The notes beneath the pieces were generated by a model. That model saw nothing but the letters and a program-made list of their open reading frames with translations. It had not been told where the DNA came from and made no database searches. A stretch of DNA of 64,000 nucleotides from Desulfatiglans anilini DSM 4660 (GTDB lineage: Bacteria > Desulfobacterota > DSM-4660 > Desulfatiglandales > Desulfatiglandaceae): contig NZ_AULM01000016.1 in assembly GCF_000422285.1 (NCBI RefSeq), forward strand, positions 17,395 to 81,394. Direction: 5' to 3'. Positions 26,564-33,172 of this stretch are shown here, in pieces (the first letter of the stretch is position 1; every line of letters starts with the position of its first letter). The position numbers and the translations under genes were made by a program.

Positions 26564-27019
26564 ATGGATAAACTTTTCGAGAGTATCGCCGGCATGGCCC
26601 CGGAAGAGGCCCTGCCGGAAATCACCAGGATTCTGGGACGGCTTTTGCAGGATTTGGATCAGGAAGCCCGGGAACGCTTTCTGATGAACCTGATCGAGCA
26701 GTCGGAGGGCGACAGGGTTTCCAGCATGGTGCATTTGTGACTGGCGGAATGCATGGGCGAAGGTGTCGACCCGACGGAAATGTGTCAGAGTCTGGTGAAC
26801 AAGGTTGCGCAATCGGAGCTGCTGCTTTCGATTGCGGATCCGGAGCTGCTGGTGCTTTTCGAAGACTGGCTGGATGAATTGGAGGCGGAGGTGCTGGCGC
26901 TTTCCAAAAAGCACGGGCGGTTGGATAGCAAAATGCTGGCTGAAAAACTCGGTCTCTCCTTGAGGGGCGCGACGTTTCTGCTGTCCAAACTTGAAAGGGA
27001 GGAGAGGCTACCCGGATGA
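26564..27019 (+). CDS. Unknown protein with in-frame UGA (possible selenoprotein)
   Basis: Two open segments in one frame: 26564-26737 (58 residues, MDKLFESIAGMAPEEALPEI to SSMVHL) and 26741-27019 (LAECMGEGVDPTEMC onward to ERLPG), split only by TGA at 26738-26740. Read through, the 151-residue product is acidic and mostly helical. It has a UxxxC arrangement at residues 59-63, another Cys near 74, and a C-terminal winged-helix-like stretch (KMLAEKLGLSLRGATFLLSKL). The two next genes are convincing selenoproteins, which raises the chance of recoding. Downstream hairpins (GGT-GTCG-ACC at 26762-26771, or GTCG-ACC-CGAC at 26765-26775) are short. Alternatives are two genes (an ATG at 26753 follows GGCGGA) or a nonsense mutation. 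No family was recognised. Confidence 0.5.
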
Positions 27020-27127
27020 AGATGGAAGGGAGATGTGACGGCGGTCCTTTCGCTGCTGCGTGTCCGCGCGGCCGCGTGATTTTCAAAGTGTCAGCATCAT
27101 GATCGTGTTTGCACAGAAATATAACAG

Positions 27128-27304
27128 TTTCCATCCGGAAATCGTCTTTTTTGCCAATCTCGGCGTCAATCTGCGCATTTGCTTGTGCGGCGACCTACAG
27201 GTCGCCTCCGCGCAAATGCTTGATTTCCTTGATATTGGCAAAAAATACTCATTTCCGGATTGGAAACTGGGTTGTACCGGGAAATCATTTCCGGATAGAC
27301 ACTA
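27128..27304 (+). repeat. Dispersed palindromic repeat R1, full copy 5
   Basis: Full-length copy with arms TTTCCATCCGGAAAT (27128-27142) and CATTTCCGGATTGGAAA (near 27249-27265), plus central hairpin TTGTGCGGCGACCT / AGGTCGCCTCCGCGCAA. It fills most of the 305 bp gap before the selenoprotein pair. It ends 20 bp before that start codon, so the promoter for the pair either lies inside the repeat or upstream of 26564. Confidence 0.85.
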
Positions 27305-27324
27305 GATACCAGGAGTGACGGAGC

Positions 27325-27594
27325 ATGCCCAAATTGACGGTATTTCACAGCGGCAACCCAGGTTGAGTTTCGTGCAGAAAGGCTATAGGCGTAGCCAACG
27401 ACATGAAAGAGAAATTCAACGGGAAATTGGATGTGAACATCTACACGATCGATTCCGAAGAGGCCAGAGGGTATCTTTTCAGGAGCTCGACCAACGTTCT
27501 GTTCGAGGATGAATGGTTGCCTCTCGATGTAGCGACGGATAGACAAAAGATGGAGGAATTCTTATCAAAAAATATTAACGGAGGTCGACCATGA
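27325..27594 (+). CDS. Selenocysteine-containing thioredoxin-like protein (UxxC)
   Basis: An 89-residue product if TGA at 27364-27366 is read as selenocysteine: MPKLTVFHSGNPG, Sec14, then VSCRKAIGVANDMK and on to FLSKNINGGRP. The result is a compact thioredoxin-like fold: strand, UxxC (Sec14-Val-Ser-Cys17) at the start of helix 1, strand KLDVNIYTID, then STNVLFEDEWLPLDVA and a last helix. The UGA falls exactly where thioredoxin-like proteins have the first Cys of CxxC, and the frame stays open for 75 more codons. A SECIS-like hairpin follows at the right distance. An AGGAG site lies 9 nt before the ATG. The gene overlaps the next one by 4 nt. Standard gene finders would call only a fragment from 27403. 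Confidence 0.85.
27381..27396 (+). promoter_or_regulatory. SECIS-like hairpin of the thioredoxin-like gene
   Basis: Stem GGCTAT (27381-27386) with GTAGCC (27391-27396), one wobble pair, loop AGGC. The loop lies 20 nt after the UGA, within the spacing known for bacterial SECIS elements. Confidence 0.65.
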
Positions 27595-27902
27595 AAGTGT
27601 TGTTCATCATTACCACGGAGGACGGGGAGACCATTTACAACGCCATGAGGCTGGCCAATGTCGGCGTGAAGAAGGGGGACGAGGTCAGCGTCTTCATGCT
27701 GGGCAAAGGGGTCCTTTTCGAACAGGCCGGCAGTGATCAGTTCGACGTCATGGGGCAGATGAACCAGTTCGAGGGTGATTTCTATGTCTGAGGCGTCTGC
27801 ATGAAATCCCACGGTCTCGTGGGATCAGCCTCCTGCCCTATCGGATGGATGGATGACCTCTATGAACTTTCCATTGACGCCGATAAGGTCTTGACCTTTT
27901 GA
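27591..27902 (+). CDS. Selenocysteine-containing DsrE-family protein (UxxC)
   Basis: A 103-residue product with TGA at 27789-27791 read as Sec67. The first 66 residues are a standard DsrE/DsrF-like fold (MKVLFIITTEDGETIYNAMR, then VGVKKGDEVSVFMLGKGVLFE). After the UGA the frame continues GVCMKSHGLVGSASCP and ends DDLYELSIDADKVLTF, the normal C-terminus of this family. Sec67 replaces the first Cys of the family's CxxC (Sec-Gly-Val-Cys70). DsrE-like proteins carry sulfur as persulfide or act in thiol redox; a selenol would be more reactive. The ATG overlaps the preceding selenoprotein stop (ATGA) and follows GGAGG. A strong SECIS-type hairpin lies 22 nt after the UGA. The UGA would otherwise truncate the protein just before its active site. 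Confidence 0.93.
27806..27825 (+). promoter_or_regulatory. SECIS hairpin of the DsrE-like selenoprotein gene
   Basis: Perfect 8 bp stem ATCCCACG (27806-27813) with CGTGGGAT (27818-27825) and a GTCT loop starting with GU, 22 nt after the UGA. Stem length, loop and spacing fit the bacterial SECIS consensus. Confidence 0.85.
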
Positions 27903-27934
27903 CCCAATGATGGGTTTGTTTTGCGCAGGCCCGG

Positions 27935-27983
27935 CATCGGACTCGCCGCGCCCTTGGAGCTCCCAAGCGGGGCGAGTCCGATG
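27935..27983 (+). repeat. Long hairpin between selenoprotein and TSUP genes
   Basis: Perfect 13 bp inverted repeat CATCGGACTCGCC (27935-27947) and GGCGAGTCCGATG (27971-27983), with an inner CTTGG/CCAAG hairpin. No T-run follows on the plus strand, so it may be a processing site or attenuator rather than a terminator. It shares the core ATCGGA(C/T)TCGC with the terminator at 31380. Confidence 0.7.
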
Positions 27984-28012
27984 GTCCGTTGCAGGCAGCA
28001 GAGGGGGATCCA

Positions 28013-28801
28013 GTGGATTTCGTGATTGTCGGGGTCGCCGCGCTATTTGTCTCGGGGCTCACGCTGTTTTCCGGGTTCGGCCTGGGTACGATTCTGATGC
28101 CGGTCTTCGCCCTGTTCTTTCCCCTCGAGGTCGCGGTCGCCGCCACGGCGGTGGTCCATGGGGCAAACAACGTCTTCAAGATCGCAGTGGTCGGCAAACA
28201 CGCGGACAGGACGCTTGTCGTCCGCTTCGGGGTGCCGGCGATCCTCGCTGCCTTCGCCGGGGCGGCCGCCCTCGGCTATGTCTCCCATCTGGGAGAGATA
28301 GCCCGCTACGCGATCGGAGGGCGGACCGCCGTCATCACGCCGATCAAGCTGGTCATGGGGGTCCTGATGCTGGGGTTTGCCTGCTTCGAGCTCTTGCCGC
28401 AGCTGCGGGCGCTGAAATTCGACCGCAGGTATCTCCTGTTGGGCGGCCTCCTCTCAGGCTTTTTCGGCGGCTTTTCAGGGCACCAGGGAGCCCTGCGATC
28501 GGCATTTCTGGCCAAGGTGGGGATTTCCACCGAGGCCTTCGTGGGGACCAACGCCCTGATCGGGTTCATGGTGGACATGGCGCGGATCGCCACCTATGCG
28601 GCCACCTTCTTGATGGCAAAGGCCGCCAATCCGATCGGGCCCGAACAGTGGCCGCTGATTCTTACGGGCACCCTCGCCGCCTTTCTCGGTGTCATGGCCG
28701 GCAAGCGCTTCCTTCACAAGATCACCATGGCGTCCATCCAGACCTTGACTGGCGGGCTCCTGGTGGTGATTGCCCTGGCGTTGGCGACCGGTGTGATCTG
28801 A
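28013..28801 (+). CDS. TSUP (TauE/SafE) family permease
   Basis: A 262-residue membrane protein with about eight hydrophobic segments. The first half has the TSUP motif FSGFGLGTILMPVFALFFPLEVAV. The second half repeats it as LLGGLLSGFFGGFSGHQGALRSA, the internal duplication that defines the sulfite exporter TauE/SafE family. Members move sulfite, sulfoacetate, thiosulfate or other organosulfur anions. The GTG at 28013 follows GAGGGGGA and places the first helix at the very N-terminus. The gene follows the DsrE-like selenoprotein by 110 bp and probably belongs to the same ArsR-controlled unit. A sulfur or selenium oxyanion or reduced anion is therefore a plausible substrate (inference). Confidence 0.9.
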   Translation: MDFVIVGVAALFVSGLTLFSGFGLGTILMPVFALFFPLEVAVAATAVVHGANNVFKIAVVGKHADRTLVVRFGVPAILAAFAGAAALGYVSHLGEIARYAIGGRTAVITPIKLVMGVLMLGFACFELLPQLRALKFDRRYLLLGGLLSGFFGGFSGHQGALRSAFLAKVGISTEAFVGTNALIGFMVDMARIATYAATFLMAKAANPIGPEQWPLILTGTLAAFLGVMAGKRFLHKITMASIQTLTGGLLVVIALALATGVI

Positions 28802-28840
28802 ACCAAGGGCAAGGAAAAAGAATCGGAGAGGAGGTAGAGC

Positions 28841-30334
28841 GTGAATTCGACCATAAGCCACAAAATTCAGAAATCGCTTTGGGCCTGCGCCGGAGCGTTC
28901 TTTTGGCTGCTGTGTCCGGTCGTCTGCCCCTTTGCGCAGTGTTCTGAAGAGGAGGCGCTCAAGGCGCGGATCGAGAAGCTCGAGAAGATCATCCTGGACT
29001 ACAAGCGTGTCATGGAGGCTCATGAGGAAGAACTGTCCGCGATGAAAGAGCAGTTGAAGAGACAGGATTCCGAGGTCGAACAGAAGATCGAAGCCGCTGT
29101 CAAGAAGCCGGAGCACGAGGAGTACCTGCGCGAAATCATGCAAAGCATACGGCTTACAGAGGCGCAGGAAGGACCCAGAGAAGAGAGCCTCAGGACGCTT
29201 TATGACGACGGATTCTATTTGAAGGGAGCCGATGACCAGCTTCGGATCGGCGGATGGCTGCAAGCGGATTCACGCTGGTACCTCGACAGCGGGCATCCCG
29301 AGAGCAGCACATTTCTGATGCGAAGGGCTCGGCTGGATGTCCGGGGCATTCTCGAAAACGATTGGGGATACCGGCTATACGGCACCTTCATAGGCGAGCG
29401 CAACGGGATCCTCCAGGAAGGGTGGCTCGAATACCGCAAGTATCCGGAAATGCGCATTCGTGCAGGACAGGTGCTGGAGCCTTTCAGCCTGGAGGCCGTA
29501 TACTCCGCACGATGGACCGACTTTATGGAGCGCGCGATGGTCGTCAACGCGCTTTCGCCACAGGAAGACATCGGGCTCATGGCCTTCGGGAAGGTGTACC
29601 GAAACCAGCTGGAGTGGGCCGCCGGATTCTTCAACGGCCAGGGACGCAATGACGAGGCGGTGGTCGACGACAAGGACTTCACTGCGCGAATCGTCTATGC
29701 CCCCTTTTACCATTCGAGTTCTCTTCCGTCGCTGAAAGATCTGTACGTGGGCGGGTCCTTCAGCACAGGTAACAATGAACGGGATCTTTCGGGGATTGAA
29801 TTTACGACGCAGGCATTCACCCCGTTTTTCGATTTTCAGCCTGGCGTTGACCAGGATGACAGGCTGACCCGCTGGGGCTTGGAGTTGGAGTACCTCAGCG
29901 GGCCGTTCAATCTGAAGACGGAGTATCTGTCCGGACATTTCGAGACGGTTAAAAACACGGAGTATTCCACCGAGTTCGATGTGCACGGGTATTACCTCAA
30001 TCTGGGTTATGTCCTGACCGGGGAGGATTCGCCGCGCGATCTCCCCATCAAGCCGAAGGCGGTTTTCGATCCTTCCCAGGGGGGATGGGGAGCCTGGCAG
30101 GTGGTGGGGCGGTATCAAATCTTCAGAGTCTCCGATGAACTGCTTCGACTTGGACTTGCCACCGGGACCGACAAGGCCCAGTCGATCACCGTAGGATTGA
30201 ACTGGTTCCCGAACAGGCACATCCGCTTTCAGTTCAATCTGGACCACGCCTGGTTTAGGGATGAAATCACCGTTAAGGGGGTGCCGCTAGATAGCGAGAC
30301 CACCTTTACCACGCGGCTTTTATATGACTTCTGA
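28841..30334 (+). CDS. Phosphate-selective porin, OprO/OprP family
   Basis: A 497-residue outer-membrane protein. After a signal peptide (WACAGAFFWLLCPVVCPFA) comes a predicted coiled coil of 60 residues (EEALKARIEKLEKIILDYKR onward), typical of trimeric OprP-like porins. The barrel begins with DGFYLKGADDQLRIGGWLQA and has the family pattern FLMRRARLDVRGILENDWGYRL, then RIRAGQVLEPFSLEAV. It closes with SITVGLNWFPNRHIRFQFNL and a final RLLYDF. The start is GTG after a GAGAGGAGG site. It is 40 bp downstream of the TSUP gene on the same strand and may be co-transcribed, so it could bring an oxyanion across the outer membrane for that system (inference). Confidence 0.9.
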   Translation: MNSTISHKIQKSLWACAGAFFWLLCPVVCPFAQCSEEEALKARIEKLEKIILDYKRVMEAHEEELSAMKEQLKRQDSEVEQKIEAAVKKPEHEEYLREIMQSIRLTEAQEGPREESLRTLYDDGFYLKGADDQLRIGGWLQADSRWYLDSGHPESSTFLMRRARLDVRGILENDWGYRLYGTFIGERNGILQEGWLEYRKYPEMRIRAGQVLEPFSLEAVYSARWTDFMERAMVVNALSPQEDIGLMAFGKVYRNQLEWAAGFFNGQGRNDEAVVDDKDFTARIVYAPFYHSSSLPSLKDLYVGGSFSTGNNERDLSGIEFTTQAFTPFFDFQPGVDQDDRLTRWGLELEYLSGPFNLKTEYLSGHFETVKNTEYSTEFDVHGYYLNLGYVLTGEDSPRDLPIKPKAVFDPSQGGWGAWQVVGRYQIFRVSDELLRLGLATGTDKAQSITVGLNWFPNRHIRFQFNLDHAWFRDEITVKGVPLDSETTFTTRLLYDF

Positions 30335-30514
30335 GTCTTACGGGCCGGCCGGAGACCGCATTTGGATCTGTTCCCAAGTGCTGAAGGCTCTCCTGGCTGG
30401 ATACGCAGGGGCGAGCCCCCTCTTTCTGCGGCCGTTGGGCGGATGTGATCTTCGCTTACGAGTGAGTCGCGAAATTTAATTCTACTAGATGGTAAGAGTA
30501 GGTGGCCGTAGCCG

Positions 30515-31339
30515 ATGAAGTGGCAGGCAGATGCCGAGGCAGAGGTGAAAAAGGCGCCGTTTTTTGTTCGGAAGCGGGTCCGCCAGCGCGTGGAGGCGCA
30601 GGTTTCGGCGGAAGGACGCCAGGTGGTCACGCTGGACGACGTGCAGGCGGCGAAGAAGCGCTTTCTGAGCCGGATGAGCGAAGAGGTTCAGGGTTTTCAG
30701 GTGGAGGCCTGCTTCGGATCGCAAGGGTGTCCCAATCGGATCATCGAAGACAGCGGCCTGGTGCGGTCGATTGAAAAGGTTTTCCTGGAGCAGGATCTGC
30801 GGGGTTTTCTGGAGCGGACGGTGCCCGGTCCTTTGAAGCTTCATCATGAATTCCGCGTTGCCCTGGCAGACTGTCCGAATGCGTGCTCCCAGCCGCAAAT
30901 CAAGGATATCGGGTTGATAGGTGCGGCCGCGCCGTTGCGAACGGAAATCCCTTGCAGTGAATGCGGCGCCTGCCAGGATGTGTGCCGGGAGGGGGCCGTG
31001 GCGGTCGACCCGGTCGGCCACGGCCCGGTGTTCGAGTGGGACCGCTGCGTCCGGTGCGGACAGTGCATCGGAGCCTGTCCCACCGGCACGATAGGCTGCG
31101 GGGAGCGGGGGTATCGGCTGCTGATCGGGGGCAAGCTCGGGCGTCACCCGAGACTGGCGGAAGAACTCCCCGGCCTCTACGATGCGGATACGGTCCTGCA
31201 TCTGCTGGAGTTTTGTGTTCGGTACTATAAGGAGCACAGCAAGGGTGGAGAAAGGTTCGCGGCCCTGGTGGAAAGGGCCGGGCCGGCATTTTTCGACCTC
31301 CTGTCGGCGGAAGCCCGTCATTGCCGGAAAGACGCCTGA
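30515..31339 (+). CDS. PCP_red / siroheme-type / 4Fe-4S ferredoxin composite protein
   Basis: A 274-residue composite protein. Residues 1-45 (MKWQADAEAEVKKAPFFVRK then VTLDDVQAAKKRF) match the small PCP_red domain found at the C-terminus of light-independent protochlorophyllide reductase subunit B. Residues 65-130 contain GSQGCPNR and VALADCPNACSQPQIKDIG, the CxxxxxC/CxxxC cysteine pattern of the siroheme-4Fe-4S region of sulfite/nitrite reductases. Residues 145-195 hold two ferredoxin clusters, CSECGACQDVCREGA and CVRCGQCIGACPTGTIGCG. It is far shorter than a complete sulfite reductase and lacks the catalytic substrate lobes, so an electron-transfer or accessory role is likely. The ribosome binding site is weak. 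Confidence 0.8.
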   Translation: MKWQADAEAEVKKAPFFVRKRVRQRVEAQVSAEGRQVVTLDDVQAAKKRFLSRMSEEVQGFQVEACFGSQGCPNRIIEDSGLVRSIEKVFLEQDLRGFLERTVPGPLKLHHEFRVALADCPNACSQPQIKDIGLIGAAAPLRTEIPCSECGACQDVCREGAVAVDPVGHGPVFEWDRCVRCGQCIGACPTGTIGCGERGYRLLIGGKLGRHPRLAEELPGLYDADTVLHLLEFCVRYYKEHSKGGERFAALVERAGPAFFDLLSAEARHCRKDA

Positions 31340-31379
31340 CAGCCCCCTCAGATCGTCCGTAGAAGAGAAAAAACAGCAA

Positions 31380-31421
31380 AACGGTATCGGATTCGCAGGT
31401 TCCGGCGAGTCCGATACCGTT
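31380..31421 (-). terminator. Intrinsic terminator of the pckA gene
   Basis: Stem AACGGTATCGGATTCGC (31380-31396) pairs with GCGAGTCCGATACCGTT (31405-31421) with one G-T pair and an 8 nt loop. On the minus strand it is followed by TTGCTGTTTTTTCT, so it ends transcription coming from pckA; plus-strand reading lacks a T-run. Confidence 0.85.
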
Positions 31422-31485
31422 TCGCAAGCGGCCGAGGTTCACATCGCTGCGGCCAGCCGGCAGGGCGCTTTTACCCCCTGCTGAA

Positions 31486-33099
31486 TCAGCTGATTCGAGG
31501 CCCTGCACCGATGACGCTTTTTGCAGCCTGATCTTCGAACTGGACGAAGTTCTCCCGGAACAGCCGGGCCAGCTTGCCTGCCTGTGCATCGTAGTCCGAC
31601 GGATTCGGCCAGGTGGCGCGAGGATCGAGGATCTCCGAGGGGACCCCCGGGCATTCGGTCGGCACCTGAAACCCGAAGACCGGTTCGGGCCGCATGCGGG
31701 CCTTTTCGAGCGAGCCGTCGAGTGCAGCCTTCAAAAGAGCCCGGGTGAATTCGATCTTCATGCGCGATCCCACCCCGTAAGGGCCTCCCGTCCAGCCGGT
31801 GTTGACCAGCCAGCAGTTCGCCTTGTGCTTCTTGATCTTTTTCGCCAGCAGTTCGGCATAGACGAAGGGATGGCGCACCATGAAGGGGGCGCCGAAGCAC
31901 GCGCTGAAGGTGGCGCTTGGCTCCTTCACGCCCTTCTCCGTCCCGGCCACCTTGGCCGTGTATCCGCTGACGAAGTGGTACATGGCCTGGTCCTCCGTGA
32001 GCCGGGCGATCGGGGGAAGCACGCCGAAGGCGTCGGCCGTCAGGAAGATGACGTTGCGCGGGTGGCCGGCCATGCCGGAGCGCACGATGTTGGGCAGATG
32101 GGTGAGCGGGTAGGAGGCGCGGGTGTTTTCGGTCAGGCTCGCGTCATCCAGGTCGAGGCGGCGCAGGGTCGTGTTCATCGCCACGTTTTCGAGGATTGTG
32201 CCGAAACGGCGGGTGCACTCATAGATCTCGGGCTCCGATTCGCTCGACAGCTTGATCACCTTCGCATAACAGCCGCCCTCGAAGTTGAAGATCCCCTTGT
32301 CAGACCACCCGTGTTCGTCGTCGCCGATGAGCAGACGGTCCGGATCCGCCGACAGCGTGGTCTTGCCGGTCCCTGACAGGCCGAAGAAGATAGCGACATC
32401 GTCCGGGTCGGCCTTGCCGGCGTTGGCGGAGCAGTGCATGGAGAGCACGTTCCGTTCAGGCAGCAGGAAGTTGAGGACCGTGAAGATGGACTTCTTGATC
32501 TCCCCGGCGTAGGCGGTGCCCCCGATCAGCACGAGCTTCCTGGAGATGTGGAGGGCCACGAAGGTCCCGCTGCGGGTCTCGTCGTCGTCCGGGTCGGCGT
32601 GGAATTGCGGGCAGTGCAGGACGGTGAAATCCGGGACGAAGGACTTGATCGGGGCCTGCTCCCTGGGCAGCTGGATGAACATGTTGCGGGCGAAAAGGTT
32701 GTGCCAGGCGAACTCCGAGACGACCCGCACGGCCTGCCGGTAGGTTTTGTCCGCCCCCGCGTAGCAGTCCTGCACAAAGACCGTCTTTCCGCGCAGGTAG
32801 GCGGCCATCCGTTCGTGGAGGGCCTTGAACCGCTCCTCCGGGTACTTCACGTTCACCTTGCCCCACCAGACATCCCCGGTCGTGTTCGGTTCGTCCACAA
32901 CGTACTTGTCCTTGGCCGCCCGGCCCGTGTGCTGGCCCATGGATACCACCAAGGGCCCCAGGTGGGCGATCTGCCCTTCGTAGCGTCGGATGGAATGCTC
33001 GTACAATTCCGGAGTGGAGCGGTTCCAGTAGACCTGTCCCAGGTGGTGGAGACCGACCTCATCCAGTTGATGGTCGGGAATCAGATCACGATTTTCCAT
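31486..33099 (-). CDS. pckA: Phosphoenolpyruvate carboxykinase (ATP)
   Basis: A 537-residue ATP-dependent PEP carboxykinase converting oxaloacetate + ATP to PEP + ADP + CO2 in gluconeogenesis. Key motifs: [19 protein letters not shown] in the N-terminal lobe, [16 protein letters not shown] near residue 205, the P-loop [16 protein letters not shown] near 245, a metal-binding [19 protein letters not shown], and the adenine-region ENTRASYPL. Length matches the ATP-type enzyme rather than the GTP type. The ATG at 33099 follows AAAGGAG; the upstream in-frame codons are less likely. It stands alone on the minus strand, ending in a strong terminator. Confidence 0.97.
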   Translation of the reverse strand: MENRDLIPDHQLDEVGLHHLGQVYWNRSTPELYEHSIRRYEGQIAHLGPLVVSMGQHTGRAAKDKYVVDEPNTTGDVWWGKVNVKYPEERFKALHERMAAYLRGKTVFVQDCYAGADKTYRQAVRVVSEFAWHNLFARNMFIQLPREQAPIKSFVPDFTVLHCPQFHADPDDDETRSGTFVALHISRKLVLIGGTAYAGEIKKSIFTVLNFLLPERNVLSMHCSANAGKADPDDVAIFFGLSGTGKTTLSADPDRLLIGDDEHGWSDKGIFNFEGGCYAKVIKLSSESEPEIYECTRRFGTILENVAMNTTLRRLDLDDASLTENTRASYPLTHLPNIVRSGMAGHPRNVIFLTADAFGVLPPIARLTEDQAMYHFVSGYTAKVAGTEKGVKEPSATFSACFGAPFMVRHPFVYAELLAKKIKKHKANCWLVNTGWTGGPYGVGSRMKIEFTRALLKAALDGSLEKARMRPEPVFGFQVPTECPGVPSEILDPRATWPNPSDYDAQAGKLARLFRENFVQFEDQAAKSVIGAGPRIS

Positions 33100-33172
33100 T
33101 GCTTGTACTCCTTTCGTGGCAGGCAAAGGCATCTTGATATTTCAGCGTGCCATGTTAGTTCAAAGAAACGGT

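Noticed and set aside
26738..26740. The UGA at 26738 as a certain selenocysteine codon
   Set aside because: Kept only as a possibility: the downstream hairpins are weak and a separate start codon is available, unlike the two following genes.
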